Source of the DNA: Hyphomonas atlantica corrig.
GTDB taxonomy: Bacteria > Pseudomonadota > Alphaproteobacteria > Caulobacterales > Hyphomonadaceae
Direction of reading: 5' to 3'
Length of the DNA: 64,000 nt
Assembly (NCBI RefSeq): GCF_000682715.1
Contig: NZ_AWFH01000023.1
Location: 124,001 to 188,000 of the forward strand
The position numbers and the translations under genes are program-made. Below the pieces are notes generated by a model. The model was not told the DNA's origin, searched no databases, and saw only the letters and a list, made by a program, of their open reading frames with translations. Below are positions 48,350 to 57,146 of the stretch, piece by piece (positions within the stretch are counted from its first letter, which is position 1; each line of letters opens with the position of its first letter).

Positions 48350-49342
48350 CTACAGCCGATAGATGCGTCGGGCGGTTTCGCTGAACAGGGCGCGCTGCTC
48401 CACTTCCGAATATTTTGCGGCAATCTTCTTCAGCCCGTTCCACAAGACTGAATAGCTGAGCGACCAGCGGTCGACCGGGAAATTGCTCTCGAACATGCAT
48501 CGCGCCGCGCCGAAGCAATCGATCATGTGATCATAATAGCGCGCCTGCGCCTCCACGAACTCGTCCGAGGTCGGCGGCGTCTCCCGCTCGTGCCAACCCC
48601 AGCCATTGTCGGGCATGGCGAGACCGCCCAGCTTGGCGACCACGTTCGGGCAATGCGCAAGGTCGGCCATATCGTCCTGCCATTGTTCGAAAATTTCCTC
48701 GCGCTTGTCGGCATAGGGTCCGATTCCGATGGGCGTGCCGAAATGGTCGAGCACCATCGTCGTGTTCGGAACCGCCTTCACAAGATCGAGGTAATCGCGG
48801 TTTTGGTGGTGATAGTGCCAGGTGTCATAGGACAGGCCATGCTCCCCCAGCAGCTGAACTCCGCGGCGGAAATCATCATCCGCATAAAGGCGTTCCGGCG
48901 CCCGGCCGGGAATGCGCAACGTCGCGCCGCTCGTGTCGCGCGAGCCAGCGTGGCGAATACCGCGGAAGAGCCCCTTGGCGGCCTCCATGTGGGCCTGCAG
49001 CACCTCTTCCAGATGCGAACTGCGCAGGTCAGCATGGCCAACTATGCCCGCGATATAGGGTCCGCCTTTCGTCTTCATCTGCTCCGCCGCCGCAACGATG
49101 AATTCTGTTTCACCGACGGGTTTCAGATGGTCTGGCCCGTCTTCGCGGTACGCCGCGCCGCATTCCATGAAAACGGTCTGCACAATCTTATGCCCACTGG
49201 TCAGGTCGCTCAGGAATTCCGGCACGTTGTAGTGCATATCGGCCTGGGGCCAGAGATGATGATGCGGATCGACGATTTCGCGGTCAGGGTCGATGATGTC
49301 TTCCTGAACCTGTGCCAGCCAGTCGCTATTGTTGAATACCAT
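48350..49342 (-). CDS. COG3618-type TIM-barrel amidohydrolase
   Basis: This 330-residue protein is of the amidohydrolase 2 family, with IVDPHHHLW near residue 24 (HxH metal site), VLDHFGTPIGIG near 200, and the late FESNFPVDRWSLSY near 290. Relatives include sugar-lactone and 2-pyrone-4,6-dicarboxylate lactonases. Whether it opens an aldonolactone from the sugar pathways here cannot be told. The start at 49342 is chosen because the extension to 49417 runs through the mipZ terminator-distal spacer and lacks family character. It lies 42 bases beyond tgt on the same strand. Confidence 0.8.
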   Translation of the reverse strand: MVFNNSDWLAQVQEDIIDPDREIVDPHHHLWPQADMHYNVPEFLSDLTSGHKIVQTVFMECGAAYREDGPDHLKPVGETEFIVAAAEQMKTKGGPYIAGIVGHADLRSSHLEEVLQAHMEAAKGLFRGIRHAGSRDTSGATLRIPGRAPERLYADDDFRRGVQLLGEHGLSYDTWHYHHQNRDYLDLVKAVPNTTMVLDHFGTPIGIGPYADKREEIFEQWQDDMADLAHCPNVVAKLGGLAMPDNGWGWHERETPPTSDEFVEAQARYYDHMIDCFGAARCMFESNFPVDRWSLSYSVLWNGLKKIAAKYSEVEQRALFSETARRIYRL

Positions 49343-49389
49343 CTGCGTCCTCCTGTTTTTGCAGGAGTGTGCGGCCCAGAAACGTGAAA

Positions 49390-49409
49390 GGCCAGCCCGA
49401 AGGCTGGCC
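49390..49409 (-). terminator. Intrinsic terminator of mipZ
   Basis: GGCCAGCC and GGCTGGCC form a perfect 8-base stem with a CGAA (TTCG on the minus strand) tetraloop, 27 bases after the mipZ stop. On the minus strand TTTCACGTTTC follows. Confidence 0.85.
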
Positions 49410-49436
49410 AATCGCAAAATCTGTTGTGTCCGGAGA

Positions 49437-50324
49437 TCAGAACTCGATTTCTGCCCCGACCAGTTCCGGCAATTGCAGGATGATCAGCAGGTCGCGCATT
49501 TCCTGACGCGCTGCGACATGGCTCATCGTGAAGGATACGTTGGAGCCCTTCTCTGTCAGGTCCAGCAGGGTCAGGCCGGCCGGGAAGAGTTCGCGGTAGA
49601 TCACACGCTCTGACAGGCCGGGCGCGAGGCGGAAACCGATCCGCTTCGAAAGATTCGTCAGCGCCTCACCGACGCGTTCCTTGTTGCGTGCAGCCAGCGG
49701 TGACATGCGGTTGCGCATCACGATCCAGTCAATCGGACGACGCGAGGTCTGCGCCTTCTTCTTGCGGCAGGACCAGACCATTTCGGAGTAGAAACTCGGA
49801 CGCAGAACTTCCAGCGTCTGCGGGTTCACATCGCCCAGCAGGTCAAAATCCACAAAGCTGTCATTCAGCGGCGTGATCAGCGTGTCTGCATTCACATGCG
49901 CCAGTCGGGACAGATAGGTGTCGCCTCCCGGACCATCGATGATGATGAAGTCACACGCCTTTTTCAGGCGCGCTACACTGCTGAGGAAGCGTTGGGTTTC
50001 TTCGGACTCCGCCTTGTCGAGATCGCGCTCTGTCGAGGCATCCACACGCACGATTTCCGGCATTGGAAGCTTCGCACCGGTGGACTGCATCCAGCGCAGG
50101 CGGTTTTCGAGATAACGCGTCAGGCTGCGCTGGCGCACGTCGAGGTCGATGACGCCGACTTTCTTGCCCATCCGCATCAAAGCGACCGACAAATGCATTG
50201 ACACCGTGGACTTGCCTGCACCGCCCTTTTCATTGCCCACGACAATGACACGGGCCTCGCGCTGCTGCGCTGACAGGTCCGGGCCGCTTACCGTTTCGAG
50301 CGGTGCGAATCCATCAGCGGGCAT
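49437..50324 (-). CDS. mipZ: MipZ division-site positioning ATPase
   Basis: The 295-residue ParA/MinD-family protein has the deviant Walker A NEKGGAGKSTVSMHL near residue 32, a DLDVRQRSLTRYLENR block near 60 that is characteristic of MipZ, and IIIDGPGGDTYLSR near 125. In Caulobacter MipZ dimers spread from the poles on ParB and inhibit FtsZ, restricting division to midcell. AAGGAG lies before the ATG. The gene just upstream on the same strand is probably co-transcribed. Confidence 0.95.
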   Translation of the reverse strand: MPADGFAPLETVSGPDLSAQQREARVIVVGNEKGGAGKSTVSMHLSVALMRMGKKVGVIDLDVRQRSLTRYLENRLRWMQSTGAKLPMPEIVRVDASTERDLDKAESEETQRFLSSVARLKKACDFIIIDGPGGDTYLSRLAHVNADTLITPLNDSFVDFDLLGDVNPQTLEVLRPSFYSEMVWSCRKKKAQTSRRPIDWIVMRNRMSPLAARNKERVGEALTNLSKRIGFRLAPGLSERVIYRELFPAGLTLLDLTEKGSNVSFTMSHVAARQEMRDLLIILQLPELVGAEIEF

Positions 50325-50364
50325 TACGGGCGACTCCTTCAGGGGTATTTCAGCAATTCAGGGT

Positions 50365-50811
50365 TCAGGCGACGTGGGACATCTCGGCGCTGGCCGGCTT
50401 GCCTCTGCTGATCACATCCATGAACAGGTCGGCATCTTCCAGCGGCGCTTCGCCGTAATGTGCAGCCATCGGCTCGCCATCGAAGAGAACATCGTCAGAC
50501 ATGATCGGACCGAACGCAGCCTGCATCGGCAGCTCAGCGCTGACGGGGGCGTGCGCCGCAATGTCGGTCAACAGGCCACGGAGGCTGGAGAGTGTGGTGG
50601 AAACACGGCCCAAATCACGGGAATACAGCTCGGCAGATTCGGTGACCGGGCTGCCATCGCGGTCAAACATCCACTCGTCGACCGACGGGTTCAGATACTC
50701 TGTAATCGGCTCTGGCATGGCCGTTACAGCTTCCCTGGACTTGCCTGCAGCCAGTCGGAGACCGATAGAAAGCGCGAAGGTTTTAAGCGGAGCGAGAATG
50801 CGATGTGTCAT
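50365..50811 (-). CDS. Hypothetical protein upstream of mipZ
   Basis: Not recognised. The 148 residues have no signal peptide or transmembrane helix. A basic N-terminus (residues 1-28) precedes a predicted helical region with LYSRDLGRVSTTLSSLRGLL near 62 and an acidic C-terminal half (EAPLEDADLFMDV). Only 40 bases separate it from mipZ, so it is very likely co-expressed. GGAGG lies 12 bases before its ATG, a rather long spacing. Confidence 0.65.
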   Translation of the reverse strand: MTHRILAPLKTFALSIGLRLAAGKSREAVTAMPEPITEYLNPSVDEWMFDRDGSPVTESAELYSRDLGRVSTTLSSLRGLLTDIAAHAPVSAELPMQAAFGPIMSDDVLFDGEPMAAHYGEAPLEDADLFMDVISRGKPASAEMSHVA

Positions 50812-50903
50812 GAGTTAGAAATTCCTCCGAATGGGTTAACAACGCGTTTACGAAATCCTCTGGCAGAGTGTTTTAAACAATCCTCAGACGGGAAGTTTTC
50901 ATA

Positions 50904-51782
50904 GTGAATTCGACGACAGGTAAGTTAACGGCAGCCGTTCGCTCGCGCGCCGAATTGCAACAACAGGTTCGGGCATGGCGCCAAGCCGGTGAAACTATTG
51001 GATTTGTTCCGACGATGGGCGCCCTGCATGGCGGACATCTTTCTCTTGTGGAAAAAGCCGGCCGACATGCCACGAAAACCATCGCCAGCATCTTCGTGAA
51101 CCCCACACAGTTCGCACCGGGCGAGGATTTCGACACTTATCCCCGGGACGAATCGGCAGATCGGGCAAAACTCGATTCGGCTGGCTGCGACCTGGTCTAT
51201 CTGCCTACAGTCGAGGAAATGTATCCGGAGGGCACGCGCACCAATGTGCGTGTCGAGCAAATGTCGGATCTGCTGGATGGCATTTACCGCCCCCACTTCT
51301 TCTATGGTGTGGCCACGGTCGTGGCGCGCCTGTTCCTGCATGTTCAGCCGGATGTCGCCGTGTTCGGCGAAAAGGATTACCAGCAACTCCAGATCATCCG
51401 CCGCATGGTGAAGGACCTTGGCTTTCCCATTGAGGTTCTTGGCGGGGAAACGACGCGCGACGCCGATGGCCTGGCCCAGTCGTCGCGCAATCTCTACCTG
51501 TCGCCGGAAGAGCGCCGCGCAGCCGGAGCGATGCAGGCCGCGCTTCACCGCGCAGCCATGCGCCTGTCCATCGGCGCGATGCCGTCTGACGTGCTTCAGG
51601 AGGCCCGCGACCTGATCATGGCGTCAGGCTTTCGTGAGATGAACTATGTCAGCCTGGTCGATCCCGCTTCATTGGAAGACCTGCCAGACGCGCCCCTGCC
51701 CCACGGAACGGTTGCTCGCCTGCTCGGCGCAGCCTGGCTCGGCAAGACGCGTCTGATCGACAATATCAGTGTGACGCGGTGA
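50904..51782 (+). CDS. panC: Pantoate-beta-alanine ligase
   Basis: This 292-residue PanC has the nucleotidyltransferase HxGH motif in TMGALHGGHLSLVEKA near residue 40. IFVNPTQFAPGEDFDTYPR lies near 68, and GEKDYQQLQIIRRMV near 155 holds the KMSKS-like element. It makes pantothenate from pantoate and beta-alanine. The start is a GTG at 50904, the first in-frame start for a full-length N-terminus. It is divergent from the mipZ unit and overlaps converging hisC by 17 bases. Confidence 0.95.
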   Translation: MNSTTGKLTAAVRSRAELQQQVRAWRQAGETIGFVPTMGALHGGHLSLVEKAGRHATKTIASIFVNPTQFAPGEDFDTYPRDESADRAKLDSAGCDLVYLPTVEEMYPEGTRTNVRVEQMSDLLDGIYRPHFFYGVATVVARLFLHVQPDVAVFGEKDYQQLQIIRRMVKDLGFPIEVLGGETTRDADGLAQSSRNLYLSPEERRAAGAMQAALHRAAMRLSIGAMPSDVLQEARDLIMASGFREMNYVSLVDPASLEDLPDAPLPHGTVARLLGAAWLGKTRLIDNISVTR

Positions 51783-52857
51783 AATCCGACAAGGCGGCCA
51801 GAACGGCCTGATTGTCCTCAGCTGAGCCAACCGTAATGCGCAGACGTGACGGCAGACCGTAGCCGCCGACCGCACGCACCAGAATGCTGCGCGCCTTGAG
51901 GAAATCATTGGCCCCACTCGCGCGCTCGGCCGTGCCGAAATCCGGCAGGATGAAATTCGCATCACTTTGCGGCGTGGGAAGCCCCATTGCATTCAGCGCC
52001 TCCGTCATGCGGGTGCGCCATTCAGAATTGTGATCCCGGCTTTTTGTCAGGAAGTCAGCGTCGCGAATGCTCGCCATGCCGGCAGCGACGGCGAGGCCGT
52101 TCACATTGAAGGGGCCGCGGATACGCTGGTAAGTCGCCGCGATTTCTTCCGGCATGTAGGCCCAGCCCAAACGCAGCGCGGCAAGGCCGTGGATCTTTGA
52201 GAAAGTGCGCATCATCACGGTGTTGGCCTTGCGGTCCACGAGGTCGCGAATCTGCGCCTCATAATCCGGTCCGACATATTCGGCGTAGGCCCCATCGACC
52301 ACGAACAGCACGTGCGGCGGGAGCGCGTCTTGCAACTGCTTCAACGCCTCGACGGGCATCATGGTGCCCGTTGGGTTGTTCGGGTTCGCGAGGAACAGGA
52401 TCTTTGTCCGCTCAGACACCGCGCCGAGAATGGCATTCACGCCTGCGGTCAAATCTGTCTCTGGCACCGTCACAGGCGTTGCGCCATGCGAAAGCGCAGA
52501 AACGCGGTACATGGAAAAGGCGTGCTCGGTGAACAGGATTTCGTCGCCCGGCCCGGCATAGCTTTGCGTCAGAAGGTGGATGATCTCATCGGACCCCGCG
52601 GAGACCACCACACGGCTCGCATCTGCGATTCCTGCTGCCTCTGCGATCGTTTCCCGCAAGGCGCGGTATTCAGGATCGGGATAGACATGCACATCGCCTG
52701 CTACGGCTTTCATGGCCTCGATAGCCTTGGGGCTCGGCCCGAACGGGTTCTCGTTCGAAGCAAGCATGATCACGGGGCCTGTGGCGCCGGCGAGTTTGCC
52801 ACCGGGCACATAGGGCTTGGTCTGGGCGATATGCGGGAGAGGCTTGATCTGGGTCAT
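51766..52857 (-). CDS. hisC: Histidinol-phosphate aminotransferase
   Basis: The 363-residue class I/II aminotransferase has LASNENPFGPSPKA near residue 32, the PLP-site NPNNPTGTMMP near 157, VDGAYAEY near 187, and the Schiff-base lysine in TFSKIHGLAALRLGW near 217. It transaminates histidinol phosphate and, in some alphaproteobacteria, aromatic amino acids. The gene is not part of a his cluster; its neighbours are panC and a LacI regulator. Confidence 0.93.
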   Translation of the reverse strand: MTQIKPLPHIAQTKPYVPGGKLAGATGPVIMLASNENPFGPSPKAIEAMKAVAGDVHVYPDPEYRALRETIAEAAGIADASRVVVSAGSDEIIHLLTQSYAGPGDEILFTEHAFSMYRVSALSHGATPVTVPETDLTAGVNAILGAVSERTKILFLANPNNPTGTMMPVEALKQLQDALPPHVLFVVDGAYAEYVGPDYEAQIRDLVDRKANTVMMRTFSKIHGLAALRLGWAYMPEEIAATYQRIRGPFNVNGLAVAAGMASIRDADFLTKSRDHNSEWRTRMTEALNAMGLPTPQSDANFILPDFGTAERASGANDFLKARSILVRAVGGYGLPSRLRITVGSAEDNQAVLAALSDFTASH

Positions 52858-52909
52858 CGCCGCGCGACTTACACGAAAGCGGCAGTCTGGGGAACTCGCG
52901 ATTTGCGCG

Positions 52910-53953
52910 TCAGTCCTTTGGCGCTGCGGTCGATTCGCGTAACATCAGTCGATAATCGAGCAGCTTGTGTCGCGGAGTGTCGCCGTTTGGAGACGCCTCT
53001 TCCAGCAACATGCTGACAGCCTCTGCGGCGAGTTCACGGCTTGGCTGGTAGATCGTCGTCAGCGACGGGCTGATCGTGGTGGCCAGCGGCGTGTCGTCGA
53101 ACCCAACCACGGAAAGCTGTCGCGGAACGTTGATCTGCTTGCGATAAGCAACGGCAAGGACGCCAGCCGCCATGTCGTCATTGCTGGCGAAGATCGCCGT
53201 GGGTCGACGGTCCTGCCCGAGCATTTTCTCAGCGGCGAGCACACCGGAATCGAAGGTGAAGTCGCCATCCTGGATCAGGTCGGGCACCTTGATGATTCCC
53301 GCCTCAGCGAGCGCCTGGCAATATCCGGCAAAACGCCGACGCGCCTGGGCGTGTGTGTCTGCGCCCTTGATGAAGCCGATGCGGCGATGGCCGAGCTTGA
53401 TGAGGTAGTTCGTCATCTCACGCGCGGCGGCGGCGTCATCTATGGCGACGTCCTGCCCATGCTCGACATCTTCAGCGGGCGCGATGCGGACGAAGGGAAT
53501 GCCCCGGTCCTGTAATTCCGAGATCAGCTTGTCGTCATCCGAAAGTGGCGGCGTGAGAATGGCGCCGGCCAGCTTGGTTTCTGCGCGCAAGGCAAGAAGC
53601 GAAGCATGATTGTCGCTGCAATCTTCCGTGATGAGGCTGTAGCCATAGGCCTGGCAGCGCTGGAGCGCGCCGAGCTGAACTTCGCCGATATAGTTGCGGG
53701 AGGGGTTTGCGTAGAACAGGCAGATGATCTGGCTGTGGCGCGCGCGTAAATTCCGGGCATTGTGATTGGTGCGATAGTTGAGCGTCTTGACCGCTTCGAG
53801 TACTTTGACGCGTGTTTCTTCGCGAACATTGGTTTCGCCGTTGAGCACCCGGCTGACCGTCTTGAAAGACACCCCGGCCTCGCGCGCCACGTCGATGATT
53901 GTGGCGGGCCGGACATTGCCGGTGGCCCGTTGTGTTTTCAGTCCGTCAGTCAT
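52910..53953 (-). CDS. LacI-family transcriptional regulator 1 (xylose locus)
   Basis: This 347-residue repressor has an N-terminal helix-turn-helix (TIIDVAREAGVSFKTVSRVL near 18-37) and a hinge helix around NHNARNLR. A periplasmic-binding-like sensor follows, with IFASNDDMAAGVLAVAYRK near 255. The start at 53953 is set by AAGGAG 5 bases upstream. It lies directly downstream of xylA in the same direction. Its recognition-helix residues (F-K) differ from those of the second LacI gene (Q-M), so the two probably bind different sites. Confidence 0.9.
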   Translation of the reverse strand: MTDGLKTQRATGNVRPATIIDVAREAGVSFKTVSRVLNGETNVREETRVKVLEAVKTLNYRTNHNARNLRARHSQIICLFYANPSRNYIGEVQLGALQRCQAYGYSLITEDCSDNHASLLALRAETKLAGAILTPPLSDDDKLISELQDRGIPFVRIAPAEDVEHGQDVAIDDAAAAREMTNYLIKLGHRRIGFIKGADTHAQARRRFAGYCQALAEAGIIKVPDLIQDGDFTFDSGVLAAEKMLGQDRRPTAIFASNDDMAAGVLAVAYRKQINVPRQLSVVGFDDTPLATTISPSLTTIYQPSRELAAEAVSMLLEEASPNGDTPRHKLLDYRLMLRESTAAPKD

Positions 53954-54078
53954 TGCGGCTCCTTGGGTGGAGCCTTCAGGAGCCAAACGGTCTCACTGCC
54001 TGCGACAGCCGCAGGCCGATCCGACCACTCATGAAGGCATGGTGGCCAAATCTAGCGTTTTTGTCCCTGCAGTGACAA

Positions 54079-54113
54079 GGCCTTGCCAATCGGGGCACCC
54101 CGCTGGCAAGGCC
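54079..54113 (-). terminator. Long hairpin downstream of xylA
   Basis: GGCCTTGCCA and TGGCAAGGCC are perfect 10-base arms, with CGGGG/CCCCG nested inside, starting 15 bases after the xylA stop. There is no strong T-run, so it may stabilise the xylBA message or partly terminate it before the LacI gene. Confidence 0.6.
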
Positions 54114-54127
54114 CGGTACTGTCCTGA

Positions 54128-55474
54128 CTATTTCAGGCTGCGGTTCACCAGGTTTTCGAGCATTTCCTGGCGGCCGCTCGTATGAGACGGGTTGAGGCCC
54201 GATTCGGCTGCCTTGTTGGCAATGCTTTCGAGGCTGGCGCCTTCCGACAGCATGAGCTTGCCGAGGTCGGAATTCTCCCAACCGGCATAGCGCTCGGATT
54301 TGAGCTTGGCGAGTTCGCCCTTCTCCAGAATGTCCGCCGCGGAGAGCAGCGCCCGCGCAAGCGCGTCCACGCCGCCGACATGTGCGTGGAACAGGTCTTC
54401 CACTTCGCTCGACTGGCGACGTACCTTGGCGTCGAAGTTGAAGCCACCTGTGTCGAGGCCACCCGACGGCAGCAATTCGATCAGTGCCAGCGTGATGTCA
54501 CGAACGTCCAGATTGAACTGGTCCGTATCCCAGCCATTCTGGTAGTTGCCGCAATTGATGTCGATCGAGCCCATGATGCCGAGTGACACCGCTGTCGCGA
54601 TTTCGTGCGCGAAGCTGTGGCCTGCGAGTGTGGCGTGGTTTGGCTCGATGTTCACATGGACCTCGTTCTCAAGACCGAACCGCTTGAGGAATCCGTACAC
54701 GGTTGCCGAGTCGAAATCATACTGATGGTACATTGGCTCGTGCGGTTTCGGCTCGATCAGGATCTTGCCCTGGAAACCGATCTTGTGCTTGTGGTCCACA
54801 ACCATCGCCAGGAAGCGGCCGAAATTGCTCAGCTCACGGTCGAGGTCTGTGTTCAGGAGCGTGTCATAACCTTCACGGCCACCCCAGAGCACATAGTTCT
54901 CACCGCCAAGCGCTTCAGTCACTTCCAGACAGTCACGCACCTGACGCACGGCGCAGGCCGCGACTTCCGGGTTTGGATTGGTCAGGCCGCCGGCCCCGAA
55001 GCGAGGATTGCTGAACAGGTTTGCGGTGCCCCAGAGCAGCTTGACGCCGGTGGCTTCCTGATAGGCCGCAAGGCGATCGGCCTGGCGCTTGAAATTGTTC
55101 GACAGCTCGTTCGGCGTCGCTGACTCTTCCGTGACGTCGACATCGTGGAAGCAGTAGTAAGGCAGGCCCAGCTTGCTGAAGAATTCAAAGGCTGCGGCCA
55201 TCTTCGCATCGGCTGCGGCGCGGTCATTCGCGGCGCCATGCCAGGGGCGATTGAACGTGCCGCCGCCGAAGACATCAAAGCCGTCCCAGCAGAAGGTGTG
55301 CCAGTAGCAAACCGCCATGCGCAGATGGTCTTCCATCCGCTTGCCCATGACCATCTGGTCCTTGTTGTAATAGCGGTAGGCCAGCGGATTGTCGCTGTCT
55401 GGTCCTTCAAACTTGATCGGGTCAATGCCCTTGAATACGGGGTCACCGTCCACTTTGATCTGTCCGTCAGCCAT
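54128..55474 (-). CDS. xylA: Xylose isomerase
   Basis: This 448-residue class II (long) xylose isomerase has the catalytic histidine in [12 protein letters not shown] near residue 110. Metal ligands are visible in [19 protein letters not shown] near 240 and in [19 protein letters not shown] near 275. Near 340, [16 protein letters not shown] precedes the [10 protein letters not shown] tail. It converts D-xylose to D-xylulose. AAGGAGAT, overlapping the xylB stop region, precedes the ATG, so xylB and xylA are coupled. Confidence 0.97.
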   Translation of the reverse strand: MADGQIKVDGDPVFKGIDPIKFEGPDSDNPLAYRYYNKDQMVMGKRMEDHLRMAVCYWHTFCWDGFDVFGGGTFNRPWHGAANDRAAADAKMAAAFEFFSKLGLPYYCFHDVDVTEESATPNELSNNFKRQADRLAAYQEATGVKLLWGTANLFSNPRFGAGGLTNPNPEVAACAVRQVRDCLEVTEALGGENYVLWGGREGYDTLLNTDLDRELSNFGRFLAMVVDHKHKIGFQGKILIEPKPHEPMYHQYDFDSATVYGFLKRFGLENEVHVNIEPNHATLAGHSFAHEIATAVSLGIMGSIDINCGNYQNGWDTDQFNLDVRDITLALIELLPSGGLDTGGFNFDAKVRRQSSEVEDLFHAHVGGVDALARALLSAADILEKGELAKLKSERYAGWENSDLGKLMLSEGASLESIANKAAESGLNPSHTSGRQEMLENLVNRSLK

Positions 55475-55487
55475 TGGTCATATCTCC

Positions 55488-56933
55488 TTAGAAGGTATCT
55501 TTCAGGGTACGGTACAAAGTACCGAATTTCTCATATTTCGGGGCGAGCTTGTGGATGTCTGCTTCCTTCGGCTCGACGATTTGCAGCACTTCGGGCGCTT
55601 CAAACATTTCTTCGATCGATCCGCCCAGCACCGAATAACGGGCCAGTCTCGCCGCGCCGTAGGCCGGTCCGGTCGCCGCGCCATCGCGGTAAACCATCGG
55701 ACGATCCAGAACGGCTGACAGGATGCGTCCCCAATAGGTGGACTGCGCCCCGCCGCCGATGACGGAAATGGAATGCACATCAACGCCGGACTCGACCAAT
55801 GCCCGGAAGCCATCTGCCATGCCGAAGGCAACGCCCTCCAGCACGGCCTGCCCGATCTGTGCGGACCCGGAATCATGGGTAAGACCAAACAGGACACCCG
55901 ACGCGTGAGGATTATTGTGAGGTGTGCGTTCGCCAGACAGATAGGGGAGGAAGAATTCAGGCCCGGTCAGGCCCGCCTCTGTCTGCGCAAGGCGCACAAG
56001 TTCACCCGCATCGGATGTCCCGGTCAGTTTGACGGCCCAGTCGAGACAGCTTGCGGCGCTCAACATGACCGACATGAGGTGCCAACGCTCCGGCAGGGCA
56101 TGACAGAAGGCATGCGCCGCAGACTGAGGGTTGGAACGGAATGTGTTGCCTGCAACGAAGATGACACCGGATGTGCCGAGCGAGAGCAGCGCCTCACCCT
56201 CGTCAATCACGCCGACGCCCGCCGCACCGGCGGCATTGTCCCCGCCCCCGGCGACGACCGGGACGCGATCCATGCCCCATGCCTCAGCCGCCTCCTGGCG
56301 CAGGATGCCAGTCACTTCGTGGCCTTCATAGAGTTTTGGCATCTGGTCGACGGTCAGGCCGCACGCGGCGAGCAATTCTTCAGACCATGTCCGCTCCGCC
56401 ACATCCATCCAGAGTGTTCCGGACGAATCCGACATGTCGGATGCAAGCTCTCCTGTCATCCGCAAGCGGACGTAATCTTTCGGCAGCAGGACTTTTGCGA
56501 CTTTTTCGAAGGCCTCAGGCTCATGACGGCGAACCCATTCGAGCTTCGGCGCAGTGAACCCCGGCATGACGAGATTGCCACCCTTCTCGACAAAGGCAGG
56601 CGTGTTTTCTTGCAATTCGCGGCACTCATCAAAGCTGCGCCCATCATTCCAGAGAATGGCCGGACGGATTGGCGCAAGGGATTTGTCGAGCAACGTCGCG
56701 CCATGCATCTGACCTGACAGGCCGATGGCTTTCACCTTGTGGCGACGGTTCACGTCCAGCTTGGCAACGGCCATGTTCGTGGCCGTCCACCAGTCGGACG
56801 GGTTTTGCTCAGACCATAGAGGCTTCGGACGCGAGATCGGCAGGTCTGCCTGGCTGACTTCGATCTGCCGGCCCGCCTCATCGATCAACGCCGCCTTGAC
56901 GCTGGATGTGCCAATATCAATCCCTAGAAACAC
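55488..56933 (-). CDS. xylB: Xylulokinase
   Basis: This 481-residue FGGY sugar kinase has FLGIDIGTSSVKAALID near residue 2 (phosphate 1 loop) and LSGQMHGATLLDK near 75, typical of xylulokinase. GGGDNAAGAAGVGVIDEGEALLSLGTSG (given in part) lies near 230. IGGGAQSTYWGRIL near 395 is the adenosine-binding motif. It phosphorylates D-xylulose to D-xylulose-5-phosphate. The start is a GTG with GGGAGG upstream. It leads the xylBA unit, and an operator-like near-palindrome lies 49 bases before it. Confidence 0.95.
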   Translation of the reverse strand: MFLGIDIGTSSVKAALIDEAGRQIEVSQADLPISRPKPLWSEQNPSDWWTATNMAVAKLDVNRRHKVKAIGLSGQMHGATLLDKSLAPIRPAILWNDGRSFDECRELQENTPAFVEKGGNLVMPGFTAPKLEWVRRHEPEAFEKVAKVLLPKDYVRLRMTGELASDMSDSSGTLWMDVAERTWSEELLAACGLTVDQMPKLYEGHEVTGILRQEAAEAWGMDRVPVVAGGGDNAAGAAGVGVIDEGEALLSLGTSGVIFVAGNTFRSNPQSAAHAFCHALPERWHLMSVMLSAASCLDWAVKLTGTSDAGELVRLAQTEAGLTGPEFFLPYLSGERTPHNNPHASGVLFGLTHDSGSAQIGQAVLEGVAFGMADGFRALVESGVDVHSISVIGGGAQSTYWGRILSAVLDRPMVYRDGAATGPAYGAARLARYSVLGGSIEEMFEAPEVLQIVEPKEADIHKLAPKYEKFGTLYRTLKDTF

Positions 56934-56981
56934 GTTTCCAAAGTCCTCCCTGGCAGTCGATCTGAACGCGACCGCTCGTAA

Positions 56982-56997
56982 ATGATAACGCTATCAT
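56982..56997. promoter_or_regulatory. LacI-type operator upstream of xylB
   Basis: ATGATAACGCTATCAT is a near-palindrome with a central CG, typical of LacI-family sites. The same 16 bases recur exactly at 60403-60418. It lies between divergent xylB and the epimerase gene, 49 bases before the xylB start. Confidence 0.85.
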
Positions 56998-57091
56998 TCC
57001 ATATCTGCCACCTCAAGAGCGCAAGATCAATTCGGAAAAACTCGCAATTCTGTCGCATCCCACTCCAATAGAGCAGCCGATGCGCCTTTTC

Positions 57092-57107
57092 ATGTTAGCG
57101 TTCTCAT
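57092..57107. promoter_or_regulatory. Second operator-like site before the aldose epimerase
   Basis: ATGTTAGCGTTCTCAT matches the reverse complement of the 56982 operator at 14 of 16 positions. It lies 40 bases upstream of the epimerase start. Two sites in one divergent region would allow repressor looping. Confidence 0.6.
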
Positions 57108-57146
57108 GCTTTTTAGCGGCAAACAGAACAATATGGGAGACCCGCA

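Noticed and set aside
50836-50851. TTAA-N7-TTTA as a CtrA site before the mipZ unit
   Set aside because: The second half differs from TTAA at two or more positions, and the alternative TTAC pairing needs an 8-base gap. No GANTC site was found in the same region.
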